Shown piece after piece: positions 11,541-23,714 of a DNA stretch of 64,000 nt. The notes beneath the pieces were generated by a model that made no database searches, had not been told where the DNA came from, and saw nothing but the letters and a program-made list of their open reading frames with translations. How positions within the stretch are numbered: the stretch's first letter is position 1; each line of letters opens with the position of its first letter. The stretch is from Mytilinidion resinicola (lineage: Eukaryota; Ascomycota; Dothideomycetes; Mytilinidiales; Mytilinidiaceae): contig NW_022985437.1 of the NCBI RefSeq assembly GCF_010093595.1, forward strand, positions 1,531,886 to 1,595,885. The letters run 5' to 3'. The position numbers were made by a program, and so were the translations under genes.

Positions 11541-12677
11541 ATGGACGCCCCAACCCCCGCCGAGGGCGCCGAAAGCTACTACTTCACCCACAACCCACCG
11601 CCCAAGTCCCTCCAATCCAACGTCACCCTCGCGCGCGAATTCATCCACCGCCACGCCGACGAAGGCCGCCGCGTCGTGCTCGTCACCTCGGGCGGGACCA
11701 CGGTGCCCCTCGAGTCGCAAACCGTGCGCTACATCGACAACTTCTCCGCCGGCACGCGCGGCGCCACCTCCGCCGAATACTTCCTCGAAGAGGGCTACGC
11801 CGTCATCTTCCTGCACCGCCAGTTTTCGCTGCTGCCCTACTCGCGCCACTACTCGCACAACACGCGCAGCTTCCTCGACTTCATGAAGGAGGACAACGGC
11901 CGCGTCGTCGTCGACGAGCAGCACCAGGCGGAGATGCTGCGCGTGCTACGCCAGTACACGGCCGCGAAGCGGGACAACAAGCTGCTGATCCTAAGCTTCG
12001 TTACCATCACCGAGTACCTATGGGAGCTGCGCGAGGTGGCGAAGCTCATGCGGCCGCTGGGGCCGAACGCGCTGTTCTACCTCGCGGCCGCCGTGTCCGA
12101 CTTCTTCGTCCCGCACGACCGCATGGTCGAGCACAAGATCCAGTCGTCGGAGGAGTTCAATGCGGACAGCAGCGCCAACGGGCTCCCCAGCGGGAAAGTG
12201 CCGGCGGCGCGCACTGAGGGCCGCAGTCTGATCATCGATCTGGAGCCCGTGCCCAAGTTCCTCAAGCAGCTGGTCGATGGCTGGGCGCCCGAGGGCATGA
12301 TTGTGAGCTTCAAGCTGGAGACGGACCCGTCGATGCTCGTCAAGAAGGCGCAGTACTCGCTCGAGAGATACGCCCATCACTTGGTCATTGGCAACCTGCT
12401 CATGACCCGGAAGTGGGAAGTCGTCTTTGTGTCAGAGATGGATGGCGAGAAATGGATACGGGTTCCTCGCAACCGGCGCACGAGGAGTATATCCGGCATT
12501 GAAGCCTTGATCGGTAAAGCAGCAGCGGCCGCGGCAGCAAAGGGGCAGTCTGTGGAGTCGCCCACGCTGACAGCAGAGGTGCTAGAAGGCGACCCGGCAC
12601 AGGAAATCGAGTCTCTTATCATCCCAGCAGTCGCAGAAATGCACACCAAGATGATAGCCCAAGCGACGAACAAATAG
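11541..12677 (+). CDS. CAB2: Phosphopantothenate-cysteine ligase (CoA biosynthesis)
   Basis: Second step of CoA synthesis: couples 4'-phosphopantothenate and cysteine using a nucleotide triphosphate (eukaryotic PPCS family). Single exon, 378 aa, with the expected DFP/CoaB-like fold. Visible motifs are [16 protein letters not shown] near 43-58, [21 protein letters not shown] near 61-81, [17 protein letters not shown] near 182-198, the [12 protein letters not shown]...IVSFKLETD segment near 240-262 and HHLVIGNLL near 279. An Ala-rich insert ([10 protein letters not shown]) precedes the C-terminus. The first ATG follows a pyrimidine-rich leader. Converges on the downstream permease. Confidence 0.95.
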   Translation: MDAPTPAEGAESYYFTHNPPPKSLQSNVTLAREFIHRHADEGRRVVLVTSGGTTVPLESQTVRYIDNFSAGTRGATSAEYFLEEGYAVIFLHRQFSLLPYSRHYSHNTRSFLDFMKEDNGRVVVDEQHQAEMLRVLRQYTAAKRDNKLLILSFVTITEYLWELREVAKLMRPLGPNALFYLAAAVSDFFVPHDRMVEHKIQSSEEFNADSSANGLPSGKVPAARTEGRSLIIDLEPVPKFLKQLVDGWAPEGMIVSFKLETDPSMLVKKAQYSLERYAHHLVIGNLLMTRKWEVVFVSEMDGEKWIRVPRNRRTRSISGIEALIGKAAAAAAAKGQSVESPTLTAEVLEGDPAQEIESLIIPAVAEMHTKMIAQATNK

Positions 12678-13784
12678 TAAAGGCAGAAAAGGTCACTCGA
12701 GCCCAGCAAAAATGGGTTTATCCAATTGGGTTGAACCTAAGGCGTGGCTTGGTTATCCTTGTCTCCGATCTTCCACTACAGTGCCTTGCCATAAATATCC
12801 GTACACATTCCTGCCGCTGTTTGTGGGGCTCAAGTACTAATAGAAACCGGGAGCAGCGGATGCACTTCCAATCTGCATACACCCTGTTGACGCTGTGTGG
12901 GGTAGCCTCGCAAGTTTACTAGTTGTCCACGATGCCGAGTTCTGGCGAGCGAGGAAGAGATCGACGGCGATGACGGCTGACCGGGTCGCTAGTCCTGATA
13001 ATCTATCTGCTCTATGGGAGCAACTTGGTATGGTTGCTAGAGGTCTGACAATAGCCTCAAGAATCGAACACTGGCCCGAATTGGCAGCGTTTCCTAATTC
13101 TCATATTAGAATTCGCTAGCAGAAGCTCTAGCTACTAAAGATGGCTAGCCACATCAAATGTCTTGCATTCCTGCGCAGGCGAACCGCTGTAAGACCAACC
13201 TGCGAAATCTTGAGTCTACAATGCCTTCGTCATAGAAATCCGTATCCGTGCACTCGTTTGCCGCTGCGTGAGGATGATCTTCATGGTATTTTCAGATTTA
13301 AGAATGCGAGAGGCGTTCCTCTTCGCATCCTCCGAAATCGCTAAGGCGCTTATTTTTGGATTCCTTTCAATCTTTTTACACACTCTTCTCCTTGAGAGAG
13401 AGAGAATTTTTTTTTTTTTCCGTTCTTTTGATGTCCGACTGCTTCTACAATTAGCGGAGTAAATTCGTGCGAGAGCGGCGTGGCCAATTTGGAGGGAGGG
13501 GGAATGGGCCGCCTCTTGAATGCTGCCATGATGAGCTAACATTATATACATCGTATGTAGCAGTAGGTTCGGATGAGCAGCTGATTCAATTCATCCGGAT
13601 GCTCGCTGCCATGTGCCAAAGCAATAAACTCATCGGACTCTTGATTAATTATTGTATAGGGGTGGTTGAAGACTTCCCACCGTTATCTGCATACACTACC
13701 AGTGCCCATCTGGTGGCCTGGACTGGGTGATGTGGTATCATGCTGCTACTCCAGTTCGCTGGTCTCGATAGCAAAGGAAGACAC

Positions 13785-13820
<36 letters not shown>

Positions 13821-14074
13821 CGTTCAATCACTCCATCGTCAAATCAATACAAGGATAACAACTGTTCGTCATCTCCCAGTATCGCATTGCTAACCACATT
13901 TCTAAAGCACTCGAAACGACATAAGATAAAAGCAACTAGTCATACATCACCGCTTCATCCCCGCGCGGCGCGCCAGATCCCCTAACTCCAACCATGCCCT
14001 CCTTATTGCAAGTCTACCACACCATAGAACAAGTCCCCTATGTACACAACCCCCTACAGGTGGGAAGAGCCCGT
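12678..14074. other. Convergent intergenic region CAB2 / amino-acid permease
   Basis: 1.4 kb between two 3' ends. It contains a T homopolymer near 13409-13421, a GT microsatellite at 13789-13819 and two weakly similar segments near 12781 and 13219 sharing TGCCTT...ATCCGTA...TGCCGCTG. No gene is supported. Confidence 0.5.
13789..13819. repeat. GT dinucleotide microsatellite
   Basis: Uninterrupted (GT)15.5, preceded by a CACGTG at 13782-13787. A length-variable marker; it lies about 255 bp beyond the stop of the downstream permease. Confidence 0.95.
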
Positions 14075-15857
14075 CTAACAGATCCAGAACCAGATCTTCT
14101 CAAGGAAATTCCTCGGAATCTGCTCCGGCCAGATCTGCGCATCCAACGCCGCCTTGCCGCTCCAGATATCCGCCTCAGCCGCCTTGACGAAGCCCGGTCG
14201 CTTCCAGATCTTCCACACGGCGTAGAGGAAGAAGTAGATCGGGATGCCGATGTAGGCGGTGATGAAGTCTTGCACGGCCCAGTTGCCCTTTGTGAAGACG
14301 GCAAAGCCGTTGAAGAGGATGATCATGGCAAAGTACAGGAGGGCGAACCAGGCGGTGTAGGGCTGGAAGCGGGACTTGAAGACGAGGGTGTTGCGGTCGA
14401 CGCCCTGAGCAATGAGCGCGCTGCGGAAGCGGAGGTAGGCGATGCAGATGCTGCACCAGGTGAAAAGTTGAGCGATGGTCGTGAGGGCTTGGAACCAGAT
14501 GAAAACATCGTTGGCACCCGTGGAGACGCTCATGTAGGTTAGGAGAGAAACAGCGGCCGTGATGCCGACACAGTAGTACGGTACGCCCGCTTTGGAACAT
14601 TTGAGGAGAAACTTAGGCGCCTGCCCGTTCTGGGCAACACCGAAGAGGTAACGCGAGCCGGTGTAGAGGAAGGCATTGGCGGATGAGGCAGCGGAGGTTA
14701 GGATGACGGCGTTGATGATGGAGGGAAGGGCAGGGATGCCGGCACGGTAGATGGCGATGACCCAGGGAGAGCGAGCTGCACCGGCCTCCTTCGATAAGAG
14801 CTTCTTGTCGTTGGATGGCACGAGCACACCGATCGCAAGGGAGCCCAAGACGTAGAAGAATAGGATGCGCCAGAAGACGCGCTTAACAGCTTTGGGTATG
14901 TTTTTTCGGGGGTTGGTGGCTTCGCCAGCCGCGACGGCAACCATCTCGACACCACCGTAGGAGAAGGCGGCGTTGACAAGAGTAGAGAACAAGCCGAGGA
15001 AGCGTCCAGCATCACCAGTGCTAATGTATGCCTTCATGGCACCCGGGTTCTTCCAGTAGCGGAATCCAATGCGGTCTTTGCTTGGTCCACCTCCCAGGTC
15101 AAGAATGAGGGCGAGCAGAAGCAAGCCAATGATGGTAATGATCTTGATCGAGGCGAAGATGAACTCGGCTTCTCCGTAGATGGAGACGGCGAAGATGTTC
15201 AAGCAGATGACGAGGACGATGATGACGGAAATCCAAGCAGCTATGCTGATTTGGTCGTTCCAGAACTCAACGACAACGGATGCAGCAGCAATTTCGGCGC
15301 AAAGCGTGATGGCGGATTGGTACTGCAGCGATAATTAGCACCTTGTCAAACATACGTGAAATGGCCTTCAATACCCAGTTGTTCCATCCGACAGCGAATC
15401 CCATGGCCGGGTCGACATAACGAGAGCAGTACTGAGGAATGGCACCAGGGAGAGGAAGCCAGGTAGCCATCTCACCAAGACATTGCATCATGGCGAAGAC
15501 AGCGAGGCCGGTGAAGGTATAGCCAAGCAGCACGGAGAGAGGGCCAGCAGTGGCGAAGGCGCTGCCGATACCCAAGAACAAACCAGTTCCAATAGTACCG
15601 CCGAGAGCAATAAACTGGATATGGCGAGACTTGAGACTGTTGGTTGCATTAGATCCGATATCACACAAGACAGAAGGACGGAAAAGCACTTACCCTCGCT
15701 CGACATATCCGTACTCCTCAGCCGTAGCCAGGTCGCCGTAGAGGTCGGCAGCTTCGCCGGCGGCATTGCCGTTAGCCTCGATGATGTTCTTGACATCTTT
15801 GTAGTCGGCGGGCATAGAGCGCGCGTCGATGGAATACTGGTCCTTGTCGGACGACAT
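14075..15857 (-). CDS. YAT-family amino-acid permease
   Basis: Plasma-membrane amino-acid:proton symporter of the APC/YAT family (GAP1, DIP5, PUT4 relatives); substrate not predictable. Exons 15694-15857, 15375-15636, 14075-15322 give 557 aa. A cytosolic N-terminus of about 55 residues is followed by the TM1 signature RHIQFIALGGTIGTGLFLGIG, CLGEMATWLPLPGAIPQY, RYVDPAMGFAVGWNNW, GGVEMVAVAAGEATNPRKN and about twelve hydrophobic segments, ending KIWFWIC. Introns are 57 nt (15637-15693) and 52 nt (15323-15374). The start at 15857 (MSSDKDQYS) lies in ATAGTAGAGT-like leader on the opposite strand; an upstream in-frame ATG at 15884 is possible. A TGATAG (GATA-factor-like) word at 15925-15930 lies just upstream, as expected for nitrogen-regulated permeases, but this is weak evidence. 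Confidence 0.92.
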
Positions 15858-18800
15858 AGTAGAGTACGGGTGGTAGTGAACCAAAGGGAGAGACGAATGA
15901 ATGTGTGAAGACGAGAGAAAAGAGTGATAGAAGGCTATGCAGCTAGAATGAGACGGGCGGGGGCTAGCCGCGGGTTAGTTGGATGAGTCGGAAGTGCTCA
16001 GGACAGGACAAGTTGGCGTCTTTATATTTCCGCGCAGGCTGTCTCCCGCGTACAACCGTGGGCGGCGGGGAGTGCGAGCTGGTGGGACATGGGCGCTTGG
16101 GAGCTCAGACGGTACGGGGCAGACTGGCCTCACTGGCGTCTTCCTGCTGGCCCGTCCACGAGCTGGTATGGATAGTCAGGGATAGCTCTTCCTGGAGGTT
16201 AAGGCTGGGATTCAGAGGCGAAAGCTGGCCAGCCTGGGGCACTCACTGCCCTATCACTGCCCTCGAAGCGAGCGTCGTCCGTATTGTCTGCGGCTACGGG
16301 ACCCTCCATTCTTACCTGCCGATCTTGTTGATACGCCATGCGGAGGAGAGCTACCTGTGCGGCAGGCCCTCGGAAGTGAAGACGGGGTGCGTCTCCGCCA
16401 AGCAGCCACCCGATGGTCGCACGCCGCCAGGCTTTGCACAACTCGGCCGGGGGGCAGAGAGGCAGGAGAGCATTCTGCTCGAGCATGATGGGAGGCGTGA
16501 TAGGCGGGGGGGCTGTGATGAGGTGGATTAGATGGCAGGCCTGCGTCTAGGGATTGTGAGATGGATCAGGCGTCAAGATAGGGAATAGCCCTGTGGATCT
16601 AGGCATCGTGCTCCCGAGCGAGCGTAGCCGCAATCGGCAGTATCGAAGAAGGCTTCTGGAAGGGAGACGGCTCTCTCGGCATCCCGGTCGGCTAAGGTTG
16701 GTTTCCTCCACGAAAACTGATCCTGAGAAGGCCAAGCAGCCTCCACCTCGCTGGCCCGCGGGAGGAGCAGCCCGGAAGGCAGACCTTCTGGCGTGCTTCT
16801 AGCGCCCTTCCCTGCATCCGCCGTCAAGCCTCATCCGACAAGCTGCCGTTGACCGGTACAGGCTGCAATGGCTGTGCTCCACCCTCGAGTTGTCCACCTT
16901 CTTGATCTGCGCGAGGCTGAGACCCACCAACTCCACCATTGGCGCTCGGGCGCAAGGCTGGCACGCTGGACGTCGATGCAGGAGGCGCACATGCCGGCCC
17001 TCCAGCGCCCCATCTTAAGCCGTCTCAAGGGTGCAGCCAATAAGACTCCCGAGCACTGAAGTCTCGTAGGGTGCGCCAACCCTGCAGACCTCGCCGTTGC
17101 TCGTGTGACCTGCGGGATGCCAAGATACGTCCCCGTCCACGCCGTGGTGTTTTGTCAAGGCATACAAACACAAACACATCTCTAGCTATAGCCATCGCCA
17201 AAATCTGGCCAGACATTGACTCCACGGGAACGGCGTCAGTGGGGACTAATCTCGCACAGCCCACACGAGTAATGAATCGATTATTCTACAGGTTTAATTT
17301 ACTGCGAGTTAGTCCACATCGCTTCTTATTTCCTTCTCACCATAGTAATGCCAAGCAGCTACTAACATTAGCGATGCTGCCAATATCTTTCTATTCAGTT
17401 GCGTCAGTCCTAAAAACTAGTTCTATTCCTTCTCAGGTGTACAAAGGTATAGAAAAGACGTACAAACATCCTGTTTTGACCAAGGATCAATCCCAGACCC
17501 GCACATCCTTCATTCCCTTGTCCGCCATCACCTGCTCTCTGCTCAGGTCATCCATCAGGAATGTTACTGCGTCTTACGATAAGATTCGGCCAACTCTGAT
17601 CTTCGCTGGGATACCTACACCTCCATGTAGAACAGGCGACCAAATCTGAGGCTCGACTGCTCCCTTGTTCCATTTCGCATGCTCAGACCTCAGCAGATAA
17701 GAATGGAAGCCATATTCTAGTGGGTGCTTTCCAACATCCCAAGAGTTGACAACATTACACAAGGCTTTGTCTTCCCTCAAATCCCTCAACGTCCTGCCCC
17801 AGCCTCTTTCATCCCAGCTTCGTCTAGTTTTACCCTGTCCACTCTGGCGCTGACCGACCCCGCTCCTTCGCAGTACGCCCTACCCAAGCTAGGTTTCACC
17901 AGCAGGCGCATTGCCGGACATGGATACCTGTTACCTACCAGGGCAAAGCGAGTCGAGTACGGCCGCTAGAACGCCCGAAGAACATTCCTCTAGAGATCGC
18001 CCGAAGGAAGCGGGGACTTCGCCTGCAGGAAGTGGGCCCTTTTTAGCCATCAAGGGCTGGAAAAGACGCATGAGCCGCTCGGAGGATTCCGTACCCCAGG
18101 CTGGTGAGACGTGCTGGATCGAGGGGCTGACGCTGGTATCTGTACGCTCCATCGACATCAGTAAAATGTACGATATACTCATCGTCATCGGCTGCTACCT
18201 TATCGCAGCACGGTCTACCAACAAAACTCGGAGAACTTGCCTCAGAACAGAAGCGGTGGCGCGGTGCGTTAAAATAGCTGAAGAAGTTGCTATGTACACC
18301 AAATGTTCTTGCGGATAGCATCCATCAGTGAACAGTGCTATCAACAGCATCACATCGCCAGAAAACCGCACAACATGCCTGCCTTGAAGTCTATCCCAAC
18401 TTGCCTTGATAGTCCCGCACTATCAAAGCAGTGGAAATTTCCTCACTCCTAAACCAACGCCTAACCAACACGCTCAAGCCACACCACTAACTCCTCCCAA
18501 CCCCGCCTTGCCCCATCCTTATCACCAACCAGACATCTACTACAATAGCAACCCGGTATCCACCCAAGCTTCTACCACTCCGCATCATCTGAAACAAATC
18601 CTTCCCAGATCCCAGCCCTAGATCCGCTTCGGTCACACGACTCGACAAGCACAGAGAACTTGTCGTAGAAACGGCTCACCGAAGGACTACACCACCGACT
18701 CTACACGCGGAAGGAAGCAGGGCCTAGCCGTCCGTCCGTCCACTGATCCCACACACGGCGCTTCCGACCTCTCTAGCACTCGCGGCTCGCTCGCGGCGCT

Positions 18801-19555
18801 GGCATCGGACAAGTCCAGGGATTCTTTGAGGGTTAGGTGTAGATAGTCTTTGACAAGAACCACAGAAAAGACAGCAGAAATCAATCAAATGATATTCACG
18901 TTTCTCAATTCTCCCTTAATCTACCTACCCTAACCTGCCACATACCATTTGACGCAATTGCAAGAACCCTTTACCCAGCCCAGTCGTCCCTAAGACCATA
19001 CGCGAGCCAAGCAACTCGCGAAGAAAAAGGCAATGGAACAGAGACAAGAGGAAGATGCAAATCGCACACCAGCACAGCCCTCACTTTCTAGCACCCATAA
19101 GACGTATATCATTGCGCATAACCAGTGTACCAAGGAGAGAAATAAGGTAAGGCATAGCAAGCAGGGCAAGGGGGGGAGGGGCCAGTGTTTGGAAATGGAA
19201 ATGTGAATGGGACTGAGAAGAAGCCCGAGCCCCATCCACCTATTCATTCATCTGCGATGATAAACCACCACCCTTCCTATCATCGATATCAAGCCCAGTC
19301 CAGTCCAAAGGACCTCATCTAGAGAAGAGCATGGTCAAGGGCGCGAACGCAGAAAAGATGCCTATGCCCATCCCCTCCTCCGATGCCAATAGAAAACGCC
19401 TCCGTTCCGACTGCAAGAAAAAGAAACCCACATCCCGCCATGCAAGCTCCCTTTGGCGACTGTAGATCTTGGAGTCCGAATGGCAGGCCCCAACGACAGG
19501 TTTGCGGAGTCAAAGACCACAAAAAAGAAGTCCAGGAACAACGAGTTGCACCAGT
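15858..19555. other. 3.7 kb region without a supportable gene
   Basis: Lies between the permease start and the cullin-1 stop. Many short frames are present on both strands, but none shows a recognisable domain, splice-consistent extension or coherent composition. A locally AT-richer patch at about 17260-17460 differs from the GC-rich flank at 16000-17100. I see no terminal repeats, tRNA or rRNA. The right 300-400 bp probably holds the cullin-1 3' UTR and the left end the permease promoter. Confidence 0.45.
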
Positions 19556-22246
19556 CTATGCCAAGTAGCCCAGCTCGTCACCCTCCAAGCGCTCGAGATA
19601 CTCCTTCTCTAGGAGGATGTCGATACATTTCTTTATGTCGGGCACCCGCGGCGAGAATCGGCTCTTGATCTGGCCGATTGTCTCTGAGACGAGCTGCTGG
19701 TGCTTCATCTTCTTACGAGACTTCATAATCCGAACGATAGCAGACTGAGAAAGATGTTAGCATATGGAATGGAGTTAGACAGTTTAAATTACTAACCTGC
19801 ATGAGGAGTTTCCGATCTTCCTCAATAGTCTTGTGGGTATCCTCGGCTTCTTGCTTCTGCTCGGACTTGATTCCGATGTTCAGGTTAATCTTCATCTTCT
19901 TGGTCTTGAAGCCCGTGTTGAGTTTGTAGACCGTGCCGGCCTCTGGCTTCGCACCGTCCGGCGAAGCAATCACAATTTTTGCCTTGACGAAGACTCCAAT
20001 GCTGGGATCCAGAGTCTCCTTGGCCAATTTCGTAGCCCCTGCCATCTCCTCGTAGGACACGGTGTCGTTGTCGTTGAAGAGCAACAGCAGAGCCATCTGG
20101 TACGTAGAAACCTGGAGAGTCGGGGAGGCCTTGGTGTTAGGCATCTTGATGTAATTAGCCTTCATTTCGCCCTTGCACAGCTGCCATAGCCAGGTGAGCT
20201 TGCGACCCTGGTGCTTGTGGTTGTAAAATTTCGCGAAGCGCTCATAGGTCTTGTTGATCTCAATCGGAGCCACGAACGGCGTCACGGGCGGATTCAGTGG
20301 CCAGAAGCCCGTGCCTAGGATGTTGTAAGTAGCATCAACGAAGTTCTTAACGTCTTCTCGCTCGAACGTATCGTTTACCCAGTCCTTGTACGAGGTGTTG
20401 AGATCTTTCGAGATCTGCATGTCCTGGAACATGCGCTGGAGCTTATTGGTGTACTCGAAACCGCAAGCCTCTTTGAGCTTGCTTATCATGCTAGTCTCCG
20501 CGTCATCGGACGCTGACGAAGTTTGCACAAGACGCTTGGCCAGCATTCGAGAGTAAAACTTCTGGAAAACGTCCTTATCCTCAATGTACTTGAAGACAGT
20601 CATGATTTGCGTCAAAAGCTTCTCCATGTCATCCTCTTCCGTCATTTTAGCTGTCGACTTCTTCAGGAGATTGTCGGTATACTTGGCTAGCAGCTCAGGC
20701 GACTTGTTCGAGCCAGACTTGCAAATTTTGTTCCGATTGACGAATTCTCGGCAGGCGTTGTCTAGAGAGCGCACGAACTCCGACTCGCCGTTGAAAGCTC
20801 GGTTGACGAGGTCTTGGTATTGGGTATGCACCTCAAGCAGTGCCTCGACATAGACCTTGGGCTCCAGGCTATCCCCCTCTGCTGAGACCTTTTCCACTGC
20901 AGCTAGGCCAGCTTTCCGAACGTGGGTCTCGAACCGGTTGCGCAGCGGGTCCAGTCCATCGGGAATCCGAGCAAGAAGCTTGTACATCCGACCCAGGTCG
21001 TCCTGTCGATCCTGATCCAGGAGACTCTGGAATTCGTCGCGCAGGATTGCGGAGTGGTTGGTAATTAGCGACTGCTCGCAAGTGCGCATCAGTGGGGTCA
21101 TAATTTCGTTAAGGAGGTACAGCGGGACACGCTCCTTCTCCTCGTCTAGACGGGCCTCGGCCTTCTTCATATACTCCACAACATTGTTCTCCGCAAGGAA
21201 CTGCTTCGACTCGGTATCGTAGTACTCCGCGGTGGAAACAAGGAATGGCTTCTCGAAGTACTCCTTGTACACATCCAGAGTAGACTTTGTGCTGTCGGAT
21301 TCGTCCAAGCCTAAGGAAACGAACGAGTCTACGACGCTCTTGATGTGAGACTGCTCGATAGTTTCGCCATTACGCTGCTTCTCAACGAGTTTGAGGACCG
21401 AGCGCATCACGCTCTCTTGTGTGCCGGCGAACATATCATCTTTCCATCGTACAAGGTGCAGTGTGTAGATGTCATAAATGTTCTTCTTTCCCTCGTCCAT
21501 TTCCCGCTTCACCCAATGACGATTGAGATACCGGAACAAGTGGTTGTTGTATTGGCCTGCAGTGGTGTAGCGGTTCCATTCTCTGATGTAGTACGTGAGC
21601 AATGCCTCGTCAACGTGGTCGCGCGATCGATCCTGAACACCCTTGAGGTGGTTCTGAAGGTATATGATGAGATGCTGGTAAAGGTCCTCTCCGAGGAGAT
21701 GGGCTAGAATGCGAGTTAGCAAACAAGTTCAGAGAAACAAAGGGACGAGTGAGGATCACCACCTCCCCGGTTCTGATGACCGGTGAAGCCACCTGAGCCA
21801 ACCGCCTTCTGGGCTGTGCAGAAGTTGTGAATCGCGGTGTAGAGACCCATGTACGTCTTCATATCCATTCCGCCGCGTAGGTCGTTCATGATCTTCTCCA
21901 CGCCCGCTTCGAGGTAGTTCCATCTATGAATGTGATTAGCTGCTGTATAATCAAGCTTGAACCGCCTCATGGAGGCTCCCGCGCTTTGCGTGCCCGTTGT
22001 CGGGACACTGCCAGGCTATATGACCACATGCTTAAAGTATGTTGCTAAGCAAGACACCGTAGTGGGCGCACGCTCAGTGGACATGCAGGCAGGGCGGGCA
22101 GCAGACACCGAAGCCATGGCCAAAGGCTCTGTACAGGGGAGGACTTACGTTGCCTTCACATCATCCTTCTGCGGCATCGGGGGCATGCCAGAGGCATCTG
22201 GCGTCGAGGTGCCGCTCGGAGTTGCTGTACGGGTAGGCGTCGCCAT
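19556..22246 (-). CDS. CUL1: Cullin-1, scaffold of SCF ubiquitin ligases
   Basis: Scaffold that bridges Skp1/F-box adaptors and Rbx1/E2; activated by neddylation (family knowledge). Exons 22149-22246, 21763-21923, 19797-21703, 19556-19744 give 784 aa. N-terminal cullin repeats begin at [30 protein letters not shown] is created at the second junction; the cullin homology domain includes [34 protein letters not shown] and [10 protein letters not shown]; the C-terminal winged helix carries [11 protein letters not shown], with the NEDD8 acceptor at about Lys730, and ends GYLA. The first intron is long (21924-22148, 225 nt). The second donor is ambiguous between GTGGTG (21762) and GTGATC three bases later, changing one Gly. 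The short N-terminus is Thr/Ser/Pro-rich. Confidence 0.95.
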
Positions 22247-23714
22247 CGCGGCGGTGGGGTGCTCCGGGGCACTGTTCGGAGGCGCCTTGTTGCGCTTGAA
22301 AAACCGAATTTTGACGGCTTAAAGCTGGGTGAGAGAGTTGGCGTTGAGGAAGGTGGGTTCGGGGGGGTGGGTGGTGGAGGCGAAGGAGCGAGGTCGACAG
22401 AGGACGGCGAGAAGATGTGGGGGCGGCCTCTTTGTAGGCGGTCAGAAGGTGAGAGGCGGGATTCAGAGAAGTGAATGTGGCATGGGCGAGCTGGCCGAGG
22501 AAAACGTTGGAGGTGATGGAAGGGTGGAAGGGTCGGGCTCTTTTGAGGTTCGTTGACGAGCTCAAGGCTCCCACGGGAGGCAGGCACCGCCAGATGGAAC
22601 TCGCCGCACAGCCGCACAGCCGCACCTCAACACCATGGCTCTATCACCGTGCACACACACGCCATTCGCTATGATTGCAACGCCGACTTTCTGCGCTCCA
22701 TGTAGCAGCGAAGAATGTACACTAGTCTGGCGAAAGGCATGTTGTCTAAAATCTCGGGCATCATTTGGAGCGCCCTCTCGTGCAGCGGCGACAGATCTGG
22801 TAAATATAGCTCTCGAAGCATGCCAGGCAGCAGTAAAGCAGTATACTCAGACGCTGGGCAGGTAGGATATCATTCACATCTCTGAGAGCCTCTGTTAAAA
22901 GGATGTGCTTTTGCTCTATCCCTTCGCACGCTGGCGTCCACACTTGGCGCCAAGCCCGTGCCCCAACGTACGCGCCAGCACGTAAACAAGCTAAATAGCT
23001 AGTTATTATCCACAATCAAATACTCCACAATGCCACGGACATCTAATGATGTCGACTACGTGCAGAAGGACCTACAAACACCCCAAACTTCCCTACCCCA
23101 AGCCTACGCCGCTGCCTGCATTCGAGCCACTACAAATCAACAACTACGACGCGCCCGGCACCCCCAATATACCTCCAGGTCTTGATCAGCATGATCCTGT
23201 GGCCCTATTCCGCCTATTCTTTACCGATGAAATGGTAGAGAAGATGGTGCGCTGGACGAACGAGTACGCCAAGGATCACCGGCCGTCCAAGGGCTCAGCT
23301 ACTTCTATAGCTGCTACACGTATTTGAATTGCCTTAGCCGGGTGTAGGCCTCATCACGGGGGCCTAATTCGGAGCCTCTAATTGGCCGAATCCTTATCGA
23401 TAACTGTGGACGTAAATCAGCGTGCGAAGGGATAGGGTTTCGCGACGCGTCAGGGGTGCTCCGCCAGACTAGTCACAGTGGGGCTAGAGCGATTTTCCAA
23501 CCTGAAGGTGCATTTCGACGATGACGTTGGGAATTCTTACCTAGCACGAAACAAACTCCAACTTTCAGAGACAACCCAGTCTCTCAAACTCCACGCCACG
23601 AGCATGACCTGAACGACGGCACGAACCCCCCAATCATCCACCCCTCGCGCCCACGCGCGCATTCCCCGCAGTACTGCTGGAATACGAACCCGCCGAAACG
23701 GGCGCCGCCGAACC
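22247..23714. other. Intergenic region cullin-1 / MRX19 with transposon relic
   Basis: 1.5 kb between divergent starts. It contains the piggyBac fragment (23046-23327). The part next to cullin-1 is rich in purine runs on the plus strand and probably holds its promoter. Otherwise nothing recognised. Confidence 0.5.
23046..23327 (+). mobile_element. piggyBac-like transposase fragment (relic)
   Basis: The frame translates to an 80-90 residue stretch containing LPAFEPL, PNIPPGLDQHDPVALFRLFF and EMVEKMVRWTNEYAK. This resembles the N-terminal entry of the piggyBac DDE_Tnp_1_7 domain (the 'P..FF..E....V..TN.YA' pattern). It stops after HRPSKGSAT and lacks the catalytic Asp core, so it is a 5' remnant. 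No clear TTAA-flanked ends were found; a TTAA at 22895-22898 upstream is unpaired. Family assignment from motif memory only. Confidence 0.6.

Noticed and set aside
13994..14542. 182-codon plus-strand frame at 14 kb
   Set aside because: Antisense shadow of the amino-acid permease, whose minus-strand protein shows clear family motifs.
17071..17649. 192-codon open frame in the gene desert
   Set aside because: No domain, mixed composition and no splice-linked neighbours; looks like chance.
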